A DNA stretch of 64,000 nucleotides, taken from NCBI GenBank assembly GCA_965229505.1, contig OZ245881.1:3100001-3164000 (forward strand), given 5' to 3'. Positions 53,914-62,573 of this stretch are shown in pieces (the stretch's first letter is position 1; each line of letters opens with the position of its first letter). The notes under the pieces were generated by a model that had not been told where the DNA came from, ran no database searches, and was given only the letters and a program-made list of their open reading frames with translations. The translations under genes were made by a program, and so were the position numbers. Origin of the DNA: UBA6059 sp040219045. Its GTDB lineage: Bacteria; Bacteroidota; Bacteroidia; Cytophagales; Cyclobacteriaceae.

Positions 53914-54786
53914 ATGAAGTCATACATATTCCCTGGACAGGGATCACAGTTCCCAGGTATGGGCAAAGAAATCTTTGATGCAAATCCTGAAGCCAGAGAA
54001 TGGTTTGGCAAAGCCAACGATATACTCGGTTTTGATATATCGAAGATCATGTTCGAAGGCACAGCGGACGAACTCAAGCAAACCAACGTTACCCAACCTG
54101 CTATTTTCATCCACTCCGTTGTTCTGGCGAAAATAGCTTCAGAGTTCAATCCGGACATGGTTGCAGGTCACTCATTAGGCGAGTTTTCGGCACTAGTGGC
54201 CAATGGGGCGCTGAGCTTTGAAGACGGTCTTAAGCTGGTATCTCAAAGAGCTGGTGCTATGCAGAAAGCCTGTGAAATCAATCCATCGTCGATGGCAGCT
54301 ATACTTGCCCTGGAGGATGCGGTAGTCGAGCAGATATGCAGTGAAAGCGAAGGTGTGGTAGTAGCAGCGAACTACAACTGTCCCGGACAACTGGTTATTA
54401 GTGGAGCTACTTCGGCTGTGGAGGAGGCTTGTGAGAAAATGAAGGAGGCAGGCGCCAAGAGAGCGTTACTACTTCCGGTAGGTGGGGCCTTCCACTCCCC
54501 GCTAATGGAGCCTGCCAGAGAGCTACTCGCGAAAGCAATAGAAGAAACAAACTTCAGTCAGCCGAGTTGTCCAGTATATCAAAATGTGGATGCTAAGCCT
54601 CACACTGATGTTCAAGAGATTAAGGCAAACCTCATTAGTCAGTTGACAGCACCGGTTCGATGGACGCAAAGTGTCCAGGCGATGGTAGCTAATGGGGCGA
54701 CTACATTTATCGAATGCGGCCCTGGGAAGGTGCTACAGGGACTAGTGAAGAAAATTCATAGAGAGGCGGAGGCTTCAAGCATATAA
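53914..54786 (+). CDS. fabD: Malonyl-CoA:ACP transacylase
   Basis: 290 residues. GQGSQFPGMG at 9-18 forms the oxyanion loop, nucleophile Ser87 lies in GHSLGEF, and His194 in VGGAFHSPLM completes the dyad. It loads malonate onto acyl carrier protein for fatty-acid elongation. Length is normal (about 290-310). The SDR gene follows after 15 bp and is probably cotranscribed. Confidence 0.95.
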   Translation: MKSYIFPGQGSQFPGMGKEIFDANPEAREWFGKANDILGFDISKIMFEGTADELKQTNVTQPAIFIHSVVLAKIASEFNPDMVAGHSLGEFSALVANGALSFEDGLKLVSQRAGAMQKACEINPSSMAAILALEDAVVEQICSESEGVVVAANYNCPGQLVISGATSAVEEACEKMKEAGAKRALLLPVGGAFHSPLMEPARELLAKAIEETNFSQPSCPVYQNVDAKPHTDVQEIKANLISQLTAPVRWTQSVQAMVANGATTFIECGPGKVLQGLVKKIHREAEASSI

Positions 54787-54801
54787 CCTAAACCAAAGAA
54801 A

Positions 54802-55671
54802 ATGAACTATAGTGAAGGAATGCTCCGCGAGGACGCACTGAAAGGGAAAACGATCATTGTTACCGGAGGCGGTACAGGGCTTGGTCGATCCATGGGCACG
54901 TACTTTTTGAAGCTTGGGGCCAATCTGGTGATCACCAGCCGCAAAATGGCCGTGCTACAAAAGTCTGCTGATGAGATGATGGCGGAGACTGGTGGTCAGG
55001 TATTGCCCGTCGAGTGTGATGTGCGCGACTATGCTATGGTCGAGAATGTCATTGCAAAGGCATATGAAAAATTTGGGCAGGTAGATGTGCTGCTGAATAA
55101 CGCAGCTGGAAATTTTATCAGCCCGACAGAGCGTCTCTCCAATCGCGCATTTGACACGGTAGTCGATATAGTGCTTAAAGGGTCTTACAATTTCACGCTT
55201 GCTCAAGGCAAAAAATGGATTGCGGATAAGCATGCAGGTAATATCCTGAATATCGTGACGACCTACGCCTGGACAGGTTCTGGCTATGTAGTGCCGTCAG
55301 CTACCGCAAAAGCGGGCGTACTGGCCATGACCCGATCATTAGCGGTAGAGTGGGCGAAGTACAATATCCGCTCCAACGCTATTGCACCCGGGCCGTTTCC
55401 TACCTCCGGAGCTTGGGATAGACTACTACCAGGAAATCTGAAAGAGAAATTTGATCCAGCTAATAAAGTGCCGGTGGGTCGTGTAGGTGATCATCAGGAG
55501 CTGGCCAATCTCGCGGCTTACTTGGTGTCTGATTTCTCGGCTTACGTTACCGGAGAAGTAGTGACCATCGATGGCGGTGAATGGCTCAAAGGAGCAGGCG
55601 AATTCAGTATGCTGGAGGAAGTGACCCCTGAGATGTGGGATATGCTCGAGATGATGAGAAAGAAGAAGTAA
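54802..55671 (+). CDS. SDR-family oxidoreductase, 2,4-dienoyl-CoA reductase-like
   Basis: 289 residues. NAD(P) motif TGGGTGLGRSMGTYFLKLG, NAAGNFISPTERLSNRAFDT (the N-N-A-A-G-N-F form typical of dienoyl-CoA and enoyl reductases of the DECR type) and a later TATAKAGVLAMTRSLAVEWA segment. The usual catalytic Tyr of Y-x-x-x-K is not in that place: the text reads PSATAKAG, so Lys is kept but Tyr is Ala, as in DECR-type enzymes that use a different Tyr. It probably reduces unsaturated acyl-CoA in beta-oxidation. Confidence 0.8.
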   Translation: MNYSEGMLREDALKGKTIIVTGGGTGLGRSMGTYFLKLGANLVITSRKMAVLQKSADEMMAETGGQVLPVECDVRDYAMVENVIAKAYEKFGQVDVLLNNAAGNFISPTERLSNRAFDTVVDIVLKGSYNFTLAQGKKWIADKHAGNILNIVTTYAWTGSGYVVPSATAKAGVLAMTRSLAVEWAKYNIRSNAIAPGPFPTSGAWDRLLPGNLKEKFDPANKVPVGRVGDHQELANLAAYLVSDFSAYVTGEVVTIDGGEWLKGAGEFSMLEEVTPEMWDMLEMMRKKK

Positions 55672-55694
55672 CTGCTGTTACGCTGAAATGAATC

Positions 55695-55731
55695 AAAAAA
55701 GGCTGCTGATCTAACATCAGCAGCCTTTTTT
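55695..55731. terminator. Bidirectional terminator between the SDR gene and typA
   Basis: Stem GGCTGCTGAT/ATCAGCAGCC (10 bp, CTAAC loop) with an A-run upstream and a T-run downstream. It lies between convergent genes and can stop both. Confidence 0.9.
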
Positions 55732-55735
55732 GCAA

Positions 55736-57547
55736 TTAAGACACCTTATTGGCCTCTCGCTTCCTTTGATTTTCATCAAGGTATATTTTTCTCATCCGTA
55801 TTGATTTTGGAGTTACCTCGACGTATTCGTCTTTATTGATATACTCCAATGCTTCTTCCAGTGAGAATTTCTTGGCAGGTGCGATCTTCATGCTCGCGTC
55901 AGTTCCTGACTTTCTCATGTTGGTAAGCTGCTTTCCTTTTTGGATGTTGACAGATAGATCATTCGAACGAGAATGCTCGCCGATTACCTGACCGCCATAC
56001 AACTCATCACCTGGATCTACGAAGAATATACCCCTATCCTGGAGCTTATCAATCGAATAGGCAGTTCCAGGCCCTGTTTCCATAGAGACAAGCGAACCAT
56101 TCAACCGCTCAGGAATCTCCCCTTTGTAGGGCTCATATCCCTGGAAGCGATGCGTCATGACTGCTTCTCCGGCAGTTGCCGTCAATATTTGATTTCTTAA
56201 TCCAATAAGCCCTCTTGCCGGGATGTTGAATTCTAAATGTTGAATGTCACCTTTAGGCTCCATGACGGTCAATTCACCTTTTCTTTTGGTGACCAGCTCG
56301 ATGGCCTTACCAGAAACATCTTCAGGAACGTCAATCACAAGGTGCTCAATTGGCTCATGCCTTTTTCCTTCAATCTCTTTATAGATCACCTGGGGTTGAC
56401 CAACCTGTAGCTCATAGCCTTCACGTCTCATGGTTTCGATGAGTACGGACAAATGCAGTACGCCGCGACCATAGACAAGGAACCTGTCTTCACTGTCAGT
56501 AGGCTCTACTCTCAAAGCCAGGTTTTTTTCAGTCTCCTTCATCAACCTGTCCCTCAAATGTCTTGAGGTGACGAATTTCCCTTCTTTACCAAAGAATGGC
56601 GAATTGTTAATGGTAAAGAGCATGTTCATCGTAGGCTCATCTACGCCTACCCTTTCCAGAGGTTCCGGGTTATCATAGTCGGTGATGGTATCACCGATAT
56701 CAAATGCTTCAATACCTGTGACGGCACAAATGTCGCCACACCCTACCTGGTCAACACTTCTTTTGCCAAGTCCTTCGAAAACGTGAAGTTCTTTTATTCT
56801 GACTCTCTGAATAGAGCCGTCACTCTTGGTTAGACCGAGACTCTGCCCAACTTTGATAGAACCTTGATGTATTCTTCCGATGGCAATTCTTCCTGTAAAG
56901 GCTGAAAAGTCCAAAGAAGTGATTTTCATTCTTAGTACACCTTCCTTCTGCTCAGGAGCTGGGATGACTTTAATGATGGTGTCTAGCAACGCATCGAGAT
57001 TGTCAGTTACATCTTTCCAATCATGACTCATCCAGCCATGCTTCGAAGAACCATATAGCGTTGCGAAATCCAGTTGGTCTTCTGTAGCATCGAGGTTAAA
57101 CATTAGGTCGAATACTTCTTCGTGAACTTCATCAGGACGACAGTTTTCTTTGTCTACCTTATTTACTACTACGATAGGCTTTAAACCGAGACCCAATGCT
57201 TTTCCAAGCACAAACCTTGTTTGGGGCATGGCACCTTCGAAAGCATCTACCAGTAGAAGCACACCATCCGCCATACTCAGGACACGCTCCACTTCTCCAC
57301 CAAAGTCTGCGTGACCCGGAGTATCAATGATATTGATTTTTGTTCCCTTATAATTTACAGAGACATTTTTCGATAGGATTGTGATCCCTCGCTCTCTTTC
57401 CAGGTCGTTAGAATCAAGGATCAAGTCGTTGTTGTCCTGTGATCTTTTCGCATCATTTGCCTGGGCAGCATAAATGATTTTGTCTACAAGCGTAGTTTTG
57501 CCATGGTCGACGTGGGCGATAATGGCGATATTTCTGATGTTCTGCAT
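55736..57547 (-). CDS. typA: Ribosome-associated GTPase TypA/BipA
   Basis: 603 residues. GTPase motifs: G1 AHVDHGKTTLVDK near 10-22, G3 DTPGHADFGGEV, G4 NKVDKENC. The translation-factor domains follow, then the BipA C-terminal domain (GYELQVGQPQVIYKEIEGKR; FNIPARGLIGLRNQILTATA). TypA helps 50S assembly and stress translation. A TAnnTTTG box lies about 20 bp upstream. Confidence 0.95.
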   Translation of the reverse strand: MQNIRNIAIIAHVDHGKTTLVDKIIYAAQANDAKRSQDNNDLILDSNDLERERGITILSKNVSVNYKGTKINIIDTPGHADFGGEVERVLSMADGVLLLVDAFEGAMPQTRFVLGKALGLGLKPIVVVNKVDKENCRPDEVHEEVFDLMFNLDATEDQLDFATLYGSSKHGWMSHDWKDVTDNLDALLDTIIKVIPAPEQKEGVLRMKITSLDFSAFTGRIAIGRIHQGSIKVGQSLGLTKSDGSIQRVRIKELHVFEGLGKRSVDQVGCGDICAVTGIEAFDIGDTITDYDNPEPLERVGVDEPTMNMLFTINNSPFFGKEGKFVTSRHLRDRLMKETEKNLALRVEPTDSEDRFLVYGRGVLHLSVLIETMRREGYELQVGQPQVIYKEIEGKRHEPIEHLVIDVPEDVSGKAIELVTKRKGELTVMEPKGDIQHLEFNIPARGLIGLRNQILTATAGEAVMTHRFQGYEPYKGEIPERLNGSLVSMETGPGTAYSIDKLQDRGIFFVDPGDELYGGQVIGEHSRSNDLSVNIQKGKQLTNMRKSGTDASMKIAPAKKFSLEEALEYINKDEYVEVTPKSIRMRKIYLDENQRKREANKVS

Positions 57548-57567
57548 CCCTTTTATTAATTGAAGCG

Positions 57568-57575
57568 CAAAATTA
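57568..57575 (-). promoter_or_regulatory. Promoter -7 box for typA
   Basis: Minus strand TAATTTTG, matching TAnnTTTG, 20 bp before the ATG. A TTTG lies upstream but only 14 bp away, so the -33 element is unclear. Confidence 0.5.
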
Positions 57576-57672
57576 GACTTTTAAATAGACAAAGGCCATC
57601 ATGCTCGAAAAAGAAAATGTTACGCTTCTCTTCAAGAGTCCTGTTTCGCCATCCGTAGGCCGTTTTTCTTTC

Positions 57673-57680
57673 TATATTTG
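57673..57680 (+). promoter_or_regulatory. Promoter box almost on the metG start
   Basis: TATATTTG matches TAnnTTTG and ends only 6 bp before ATG 57687. The start site would fall at or next to the ATG, implying a leaderless or nearly leaderless message. Confidence 0.55.
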
Positions 57681-57686
57681 CGGCCT

Positions 57687-59723
57687 ATGAGTAAGAAGGA
57701 ATTTGCCCGTCATACGGTGACTGCAGCCCTGATTTATGCTAATGGACCCATTCATATTGGTCATTTGGCGGGCTGCTATTTACCAGCTGACATCTACGTG
57801 AGATATCTGCGATCCAAAGGGGAGGATGTGGTGTTTGTGAGTGGTACGGATGAGCATGGTGTGCCGATCACGCTTAAAGCCCGAAACGAGAACACAACAC
57901 CCAAGGCCGTAGTTGACCACTATTATGGTATCATCAAAAAGTCTTTCGAGGAATTCGGGATCAGTTTCGATATCTACTCTCGTACGAGCAATGAGACCCA
58001 TCACAAGACGTCAGCAGATTTCTTCACCAATCTTTATGATAAGGGTGTCTTTGAGGAGCAAGAGTCGGAGCAACATTTTGACGAAAAGGCGGGGCAGTTT
58101 TTGGCTGACAGATACATTATTGGCACATGCCCCAACTGTAGCAATGAAAACGCCTACGGTGACCAGTGCGAGCGTTGCGGTAGCTCCCTAAGTCCAACTG
58201 AACTGATTAATCCGCACAGTGCCTTGTCTGGCGAGAAGCCGGTAATGAAGTCAACGAAAAATTGGTACCTGCCACTTGATAAACTTCAGCCTAAGATTCA
58301 GGAGTATATAGGTCAACATTCAGATTGGAAATCCAATGTGTACGGGCAGTGCAATAGTTGGTTGAAGCAGGGTCTCCATCCACGTGCTATGACACGCGAT
58401 CTGGATTGGGGCGTAAAGGTACCTCTCAAAGACGCTGAGGGTAAGGTACTCTACGTTTGGTTTGATGCACCTATCGGCTACATCACCGCTACTCAGGAAC
58501 TGCTGGGTGATCAATGGGAAAAGTATTGGAAAGCGGATGATACGCGGTTGGTGCACTTCATCGGCAAGGACAATATCGTCTTTCACTGTCTGATATTTCC
58601 GGCGATGATGATGGAACATGGCGAGTACACACTGGCCGATAACGTGCCTGCCAATGAGTTCATGAACCTTGAAGGCCAGAAAATATCCACCTCTCGTAAT
58701 TGGGCAGTCTGGCTGCATGAGTACCTGGAGGAGTTCAAAGACCAGCAGGATGCGCTGAGATATGCACTTTGTGCCAACGCGCCAGAGACTAAGGATAGTG
58801 ACTTTACCTGGCAAGACTTTCAGGCTCGGAACAACAATGAGCTGGTTGCCATTTTTGGCAACTTTATCAACAGAGCTGTTGTGCTAACACATAAGTATTT
58901 TGATGGTAAGGTGCCTGCTCAAGGTACCGTGGAATCAATCGATCAAAGTGCGATCGATGCAATTGCGCAGTTTCCGGCAAGTATTGCTGATTCTATTGAC
59001 CAGTTTAGGTTTAGGGAGGCTCAAAGCCATCTGATTGACCTGGCCCGACTGGGAAACAAGTACCTGGCGGATACAGAGCCGTGGAAGCTGATGAAGACAG
59101 ATGAGAGCCGGGTAAAGACTATTTTGAATATCGCCGCTCAGATTGCTGCAAATCTCACCATCTTATGCGAGCCTTTTTTGCCGTTTACAAGCAAGAGATT
59201 GGAGAGTATCCTCAATTATCAAAACACCGGCTGGAAGACCGCAGGCAGCACGGCATTAATTGAAGAAGGTCATCAACTGAATAAAGCCACGCTACTCTTT
59301 GAAAAAGTGGAGGACGAAATAATAGCCAAACAAATAGATAAACTCAAAACACCAGAAGTAGAAATGGAAGAGACCGCAGCAGTAGCTCCACAGAAAGAGA
59401 CGATCAATTTTGATGATTTTTTGAAGATGGATATCCGCACTGGTACTATCCTCGAGGCAGAGGCCGTTCCTAAGTCCAACAAGCTCCTGAAGTTTAAGGT
59501 AGATACGGGTATCGATCAGCGCACCGTACTGAGTGGAATAGCTAAGCATTACTCACCCGAAGAGATGGTGGGCAAGCAAGTGACAATTTTAGTCAATCTG
59601 GCTCCTCGCAAGATCATGGGATTTGAAAGTGAGGGAATGATATTGATGGCAGAGGATGTAGATGGTTCAATTCGATTGCTACAGCCTGATGAGTTGACCC
59701 AAAATGGCTCAGCAATCAGCTAA
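57687..59723 (+). CDS. metG: Methionyl-tRNA synthetase
   Basis: 678 residues from ATG 57687 (an in-frame TTG lies three codons upstream). HIGH motif GPIHIGHLAG; zinc-binding CPNCSNENAYGDQCERCG; KMSKS variant KISTS in EGQKISTSRNW. C-terminal Trbp111-like tRNA-binding domain (MDIRTGTILEAEAVPKSNKL; NLAPRKIMGFESEGMILMAE). It charges tRNA-Met and initiator tRNA. Length and order are normal for the long, C-terminally extended form. Confidence 0.95.
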   Translation: MSKKEFARHTVTAALIYANGPIHIGHLAGCYLPADIYVRYLRSKGEDVVFVSGTDEHGVPITLKARNENTTPKAVVDHYYGIIKKSFEEFGISFDIYSRTSNETHHKTSADFFTNLYDKGVFEEQESEQHFDEKAGQFLADRYIIGTCPNCSNENAYGDQCERCGSSLSPTELINPHSALSGEKPVMKSTKNWYLPLDKLQPKIQEYIGQHSDWKSNVYGQCNSWLKQGLHPRAMTRDLDWGVKVPLKDAEGKVLYVWFDAPIGYITATQELLGDQWEKYWKADDTRLVHFIGKDNIVFHCLIFPAMMMEHGEYTLADNVPANEFMNLEGQKISTSRNWAVWLHEYLEEFKDQQDALRYALCANAPETKDSDFTWQDFQARNNNELVAIFGNFINRAVVLTHKYFDGKVPAQGTVESIDQSAIDAIAQFPASIADSIDQFRFREAQSHLIDLARLGNKYLADTEPWKLMKTDESRVKTILNIAAQIAANLTILCEPFLPFTSKRLESILNYQNTGWKTAGSTALIEEGHQLNKATLLFEKVEDEIIAKQIDKLKTPEVEMEETAAVAPQKETINFDDFLKMDIRTGTILEAEAVPKSNKLLKFKVDTGIDQRTVLSGIAKHYSPEEMVGKQVTILVNLAPRKIMGFESEGMILMAEDVDGSIRLLQPDELTQNGSAIS

Positions 59724-59774
59724 AAAATAATTTCAAGTTTTTGCCGTATTATTTTGAATCAAGCAAGTGGCTCC

Positions 59775-59782
59775 TATATTTG
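59775..59782 (+). promoter_or_regulatory. Promoter for the acidic protein gene
   Basis: TATATTTG with TTG 18 bp upstream (in ATTTTGAATC). It places the start site near 59787 and supports ATG 59803 as the true start. Confidence 0.6.
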
Positions 59783-59802
59783 GTCATGATTATGAATCAA
59801 AT

Positions 59803-60111
59803 ATGAACGCAACGAACAAAAAGCGAATTGTCAAAGACTATGATGCCTTGCCGGAGGACATCCTCAATCAGGTTAAACTAAACTATCCCTACGGTTTTGC
59901 TGATAATCTGGTGAAATACACCAATAAGGAGGGAAAATACGTATCTGCACTACCCTTTGAGACAGATGATATCTACTATCTTATCAGAATGACCCTCGTA
60001 GAGGCAGAGCGAATCATCGAAGATGATGATGATTACGATGATGATGGCAATCTCAAGGACGAATTCACCGACTCAATGGAGGACGGGGATCAGGAAGACG
60101 ATGATGATTAG
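59803..60111 (+). CDS. Small conserved-type acidic protein
   Basis: 102 residues from ATG 59803 (MNATNKKRIVKDYDALPEDI). Residues 1-70 look folded (LNYPYGFADNLVKYTNKEGK; FETDDIYYLIRMTLVEAERI). The tail is almost all Asp and Glu (EDDDDYDDDGN, ending DQEDDDD). No family recognised; an acidic tail suggests contact with a basic partner such as ribosome or nucleic-acid proteins. Its stop overlaps the convergent pth stop by 4 bp. A GTG start upstream is rejected because it lies over the promoter. Confidence 0.7.
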   Translation: MNATNKKRIVKDYDALPEDILNQVKLNYPYGFADNLVKYTNKEGKYVSALPFETDDIYYLIRMTLVEAERIIEDDDDYDDDGNLKDEFTDSMEDGDQEDDDD

Positions 60112-60668
60112 TCGTTAAATTCCCCCATAGTCCTTTGGATACCGATACTAGCAAAGGATAGTATCATAGCACAAGCCTTGTCTATATGTTCGATAAGGCT
60201 TTTTTGTTGCTCGGTTGAGAAGTTGCTCAGAACATAATCCACCTGCTGGCCTTTGTGGAAGTCATTGCCCACCCCAAACTTTAGCCGGGGATAGTCTGCA
60301 CCACCAGTCATTTCTTCGATGTTCTTCAGGCCATTGTGCCCGGCACTTGAGCCCTTTCCCCTCATTCTCAGGCTGCCAAATGGCAATGCAATGTCATCAG
60401 TCACCACCAACAGGTTTTGTTTGGTGATCTTATGTTGCTGCATCCAGTAGTTTACAGCTCTCCCACTTAGGTTCATGTAGGTGGTGGGCTTGATAAGATA
60501 AAGTTGCCGACCCTTATGTTTGACCAGCGCTGTGGAAGCAAGCTTTTCCACTTTAAACTCTACAGAGTGGTCATCGGCCAACCTATCCAGGACCATAAAA
60601 CCAATATTGTGCCTTGTAAGCTCATACTCTGTCCCAATATTCCCCAGACCTGCTATCAAATACTTCAT
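60108..60668 (-). CDS. pth: Peptidyl-tRNA hydrolase
   Basis: 186 residues. MKYLIAGLGNIGTEYELTRH carries conserved Asn10 and the catalytic His20. HKGRQLYLIKPTTYMNLSGR and DDIALPFGSLRMRGKGSSAG-HNGLK are family hallmarks. It frees tRNA from dropped-off peptidyl-tRNA. Usual size. Separate from rplY by a terminator; own TAnnTTTG box 23 bp upstream. Confidence 0.95.
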   Translation of the reverse strand: MKYLIAGLGNIGTEYELTRHNIGFMVLDRLADDHSVEFKVEKLASTALVKHKGRQLYLIKPTTYMNLSGRAVNYWMQQHKITKQNLLVVTDDIALPFGSLRMRGKGSSAGHNGLKNIEEMTGGADYPRLKFGVGNDFHKGQQVDYVLSNFSTEQQKSLIEHIDKACAMILSFASIGIQRTMGEFND

Positions 60669-60690
60669 TTCACATTTAGGTTTCTAATTG

Positions 60691-60698
60691 CAAAGCTA
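60691..60698 (-). promoter_or_regulatory. Promoter -7 box for pth
   Basis: Minus strand TAGCTTTG, 23 bp before the ATG. No clear -33 TTG at ideal spacing. Confidence 0.5.
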
Positions 60699-60712
60699 AA
60701 AACAAGAACAAT

Positions 60713-60744
60713 AAAAAAGTCCCGACTTGTGAGCCGGGACTTTG
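60713..60744 (-). terminator. Terminator of the prs-rplY transcript
   Basis: Minus strand: AAGTCCCG/CGGGACTT stem (8 bp), then TTTTATTG, about 24 bp after the rplY stop. Confidence 0.85.
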
Positions 60745-60767
60745 ATTCGTTAGCGAGCTAAAATATT

Positions 60768-61397
60768 TTAAGATTCTGCTTCTGTTGAAGCTTCCTCAGT
60801 TGACTCTTCGCCATCTTCCTCATCTCCTTCTTCATCCTCGTCCTTACCTCTTAGCGATCTTGGGACTTCTACAGAAGCGATGGTTACCAGAGGACTGTTC
60901 ATGATTTCAAAGTTGTTGGTTTCAACTTCTCCTACTTTCACAGACTTCCCAAGGTCAAGCTTCTCAACATTTACCTCGATGTATTCCGGCATGTCCATTG
61001 GAAGTGCCTGAACGATCAGCTTACGTACTTTGACTACCAGCTTACCACCTTTTTGGATGCCAGGAGGAGTTCCGTTCATACGCACAGGAATCTCCATTTT
61101 CACGATCTTCTTAGCAGTTAATTCAAAGAAGTCCGCATGAAGAATAATCTCATTCACCGGGTGAAATTGGATGTCCTTAAGAATACATCTCTTTTCTACT
61201 CCTTCAATATTTAACTGTACGAAACGAGCCTCATTGGTATATACCAGGTCTCTGAAAAGGATCATTGGCGAGTAAAAGTGAATCTGCTCACCTGAACCAT
61301 ACACGACACATGGTACATTACCTTCGGCTCTAAGTCTTTTGGACTCTGTTTTGCCGAGATTTGCTCTTTTATACCCTATAATCTCAATAGTTTTCAT
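60768..61397 (-). CDS. rplY: 50S ribosomal protein L25/general stress protein Ctc
   Basis: 209 residues. The N-terminal L25 domain (EIIGYKRANLGKTESKRLRA; VPCVVYGSGEQIHFYSPMIL) binds 5S rRNA. The C-terminal TL5/CTC-type domain (HADFFELTAKKIVKMEIPVR; VQALPMDMPEYIEVNVEKLD) ends in an acidic Glu/Asp-rich tail (DEDEEGDEEDGEESTEEAST). Such long acidic-tailed forms are usual in Bacteroidota. It follows prs by 26 bp. Confidence 0.93.
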   Translation of the reverse strand: MKTIEIIGYKRANLGKTESKRLRAEGNVPCVVYGSGEQIHFYSPMILFRDLVYTNEARFVQLNIEGVEKRCILKDIQFHPVNEIILHADFFELTAKKIVKMEIPVRMNGTPPGIQKGGKLVVKVRKLIVQALPMDMPEYIEVNVEKLDLGKSVKVGEVETNNFEIMNSPLVTIASVEVPRSLRGKDEDEEGDEEDGEESTEEASTEAES

Positions 61398-61423
61398 AAA
61401 ATATATGTTTGTTTAATTGTTGC

Positions 61424-62353
61424 TTAATTAATAAAAAGGGAGCTGATTGACTCATGGTCATGAATGCGCCGGATCGCCTTGGCGAACAGGTCAGCCACTG
61501 ACAATACCTGAATCTTGCTGCTTTCCTTTCTTAGCGGAATTGTATCTGCGACGATCAGTTCTTCCAGCTCGGACCCTTCTATGTTTTCATAGGCCTTACC
61601 AGAAAGCACCGGATGTGTACAGATGGCTCTTACCGATCTTGCACCCCGCTCTTTGATAAGGTTGGCCGCTTTGGAAATAGTGCCTGCAGTATCAATGATA
61701 TCATCGACTAACACTACGTCCATATCAGTCACGTCACCAATGATCTGCATAGAAGCAATCTCATTGGCACGCTTACGATGCTTGTCACAGACCACCATCT
61801 CCACTTCGAAATACTTCGCATAGGTTCTTGCTCTTGCAGTACCTCCTACATCGGGAGAAGCAAAGATCAGGTTGTCCAATTGAAGGCTTCTCAAGTGGGG
61901 CACAAAGATGGCTGAGCCGTCAAGGTGATCTACCGGAATATCAAAGAAACCTTGGATCTGACCGGCATGTAGATCACAGGTCATCACACGATTCGCACCA
62001 GCGGATGTGAGCAGGTTAGCCATAAGCTTAGCTGCGATAGAGACCCTTGGCTTATCCTTACGATCTTGTCTGGCATAGCCAAAATAGGGAGCTACTACGG
62101 TAACATATTTTGCGCTAGCTCTGCGAGCCGCGTCGATCATCAATAATAACTCTACAAGATTGTCGGTAGGAGCGCAGGTAGATTGAATTAAGAATACGTC
62201 ACAACCGCGAACAGATTCATTGAATCCAAATGACAACTCACCGTCACTAAACTTCTGTGAGGTTGACTTACCTAGCGGCTTTCCGTAAAACTGCGCAATT
62301 TTCTCAGCTAGGAATTTTGAGCCGGTACCTGCAAAAATCTTTACTGAGGACAT
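61424..62353 (-). CDS. prs: Ribose-phosphate pyrophosphokinase
   Basis: 309 residues. Ribose-5-phosphate/ATP regions FSDGELSFGFNESVRGCDVF and YFGYARQDRKDKPRVSIAAK; divalent-metal motif DLHAGQIQGFFDIPVDHLDG; PRPP loop VLVDDIIDTAGTISKAANLI. It makes PRPP for purine, pyrimidine, His and NAD synthesis. Its neighbour purL, just upstream, uses the same purine pathway. Probably cotranscribed with rplY. Confidence 0.96.
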   Translation of the reverse strand: MSSVKIFAGTGSKFLAEKIAQFYGKPLGKSTSQKFSDGELSFGFNESVRGCDVFLIQSTCAPTDNLVELLLMIDAARRASAKYVTVVAPYFGYARQDRKDKPRVSIAAKLMANLLTSAGANRVMTCDLHAGQIQGFFDIPVDHLDGSAIFVPHLRSLQLDNLIFASPDVGGTARARTYAKYFEVEMVVCDKHRKRANEIASMQIIGDVTDMDVVLVDDIIDTAGTISKAANLIKERGARSVRAICTHPVLSGKAYENIEGSELEELIVADTIPLRKESSKIQVLSVADLFAKAIRRIHDHESISSLFIN

Positions 62354-62387
62354 TTTCTTTTGTTTCTCGTTTCAACCAAATAAAGAA

Positions 62388-62409
62388 TCCCGGCGATTAA
62401 ACCGGGATC
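62388..62409. terminator. Hairpin between tRNA-Gln and prs
   Basis: Arms ATCCCGG and CCGGGAT (7 bp, 8-base loop). On the minus strand a T-rich stretch (TCTTTATTT) follows. It may end the tRNA transcript or act as a processing signal before prs. Confidence 0.5.
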
Positions 62410-62419
62410 CCAATTTATG

Positions 62420-62492
62420 TTGTCCGACCAGGGCTCGAACCTGGACTCTTCTGAACCAAAATCAGACGTGTTGCCAGTTACACCATCGGACA
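62420..62492 (-). tRNA. tRNA-Gln (anticodon TTG)
   Basis: 73 nt including the discriminator A. Acceptor TGTCCGA/TCGGACA pairs in all seven positions, anticodon stem TCTGA/TCAGA with loop TTTTGGT gives TTG, and T-arm CCAGG/CCTGG carries TTCGAGC. CCA is not encoded. Minus strand, between purL and prs, with a TAnnTTTG box 26 bp upstream. Confidence 0.95.
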
Positions 62493-62517
62493 AGCTATAC
62501 CCTTGAATTTGGGATCA

Positions 62518-62525
62518 CAAAAGTA
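62518..62525 (-). promoter_or_regulatory. Promoter -7 box for tRNA-Gln
   Basis: Minus strand TACTTTTG, matching TAnnTTTG, 26 bp before the tRNA 5' end. The -33 region is A/T-rich without a clear TTG. Confidence 0.5.
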
Positions 62526-62573
62526 GGTTGATTTTTTTAAAATGAAAAGATTGATTCATAAAAATGAAGCTGT

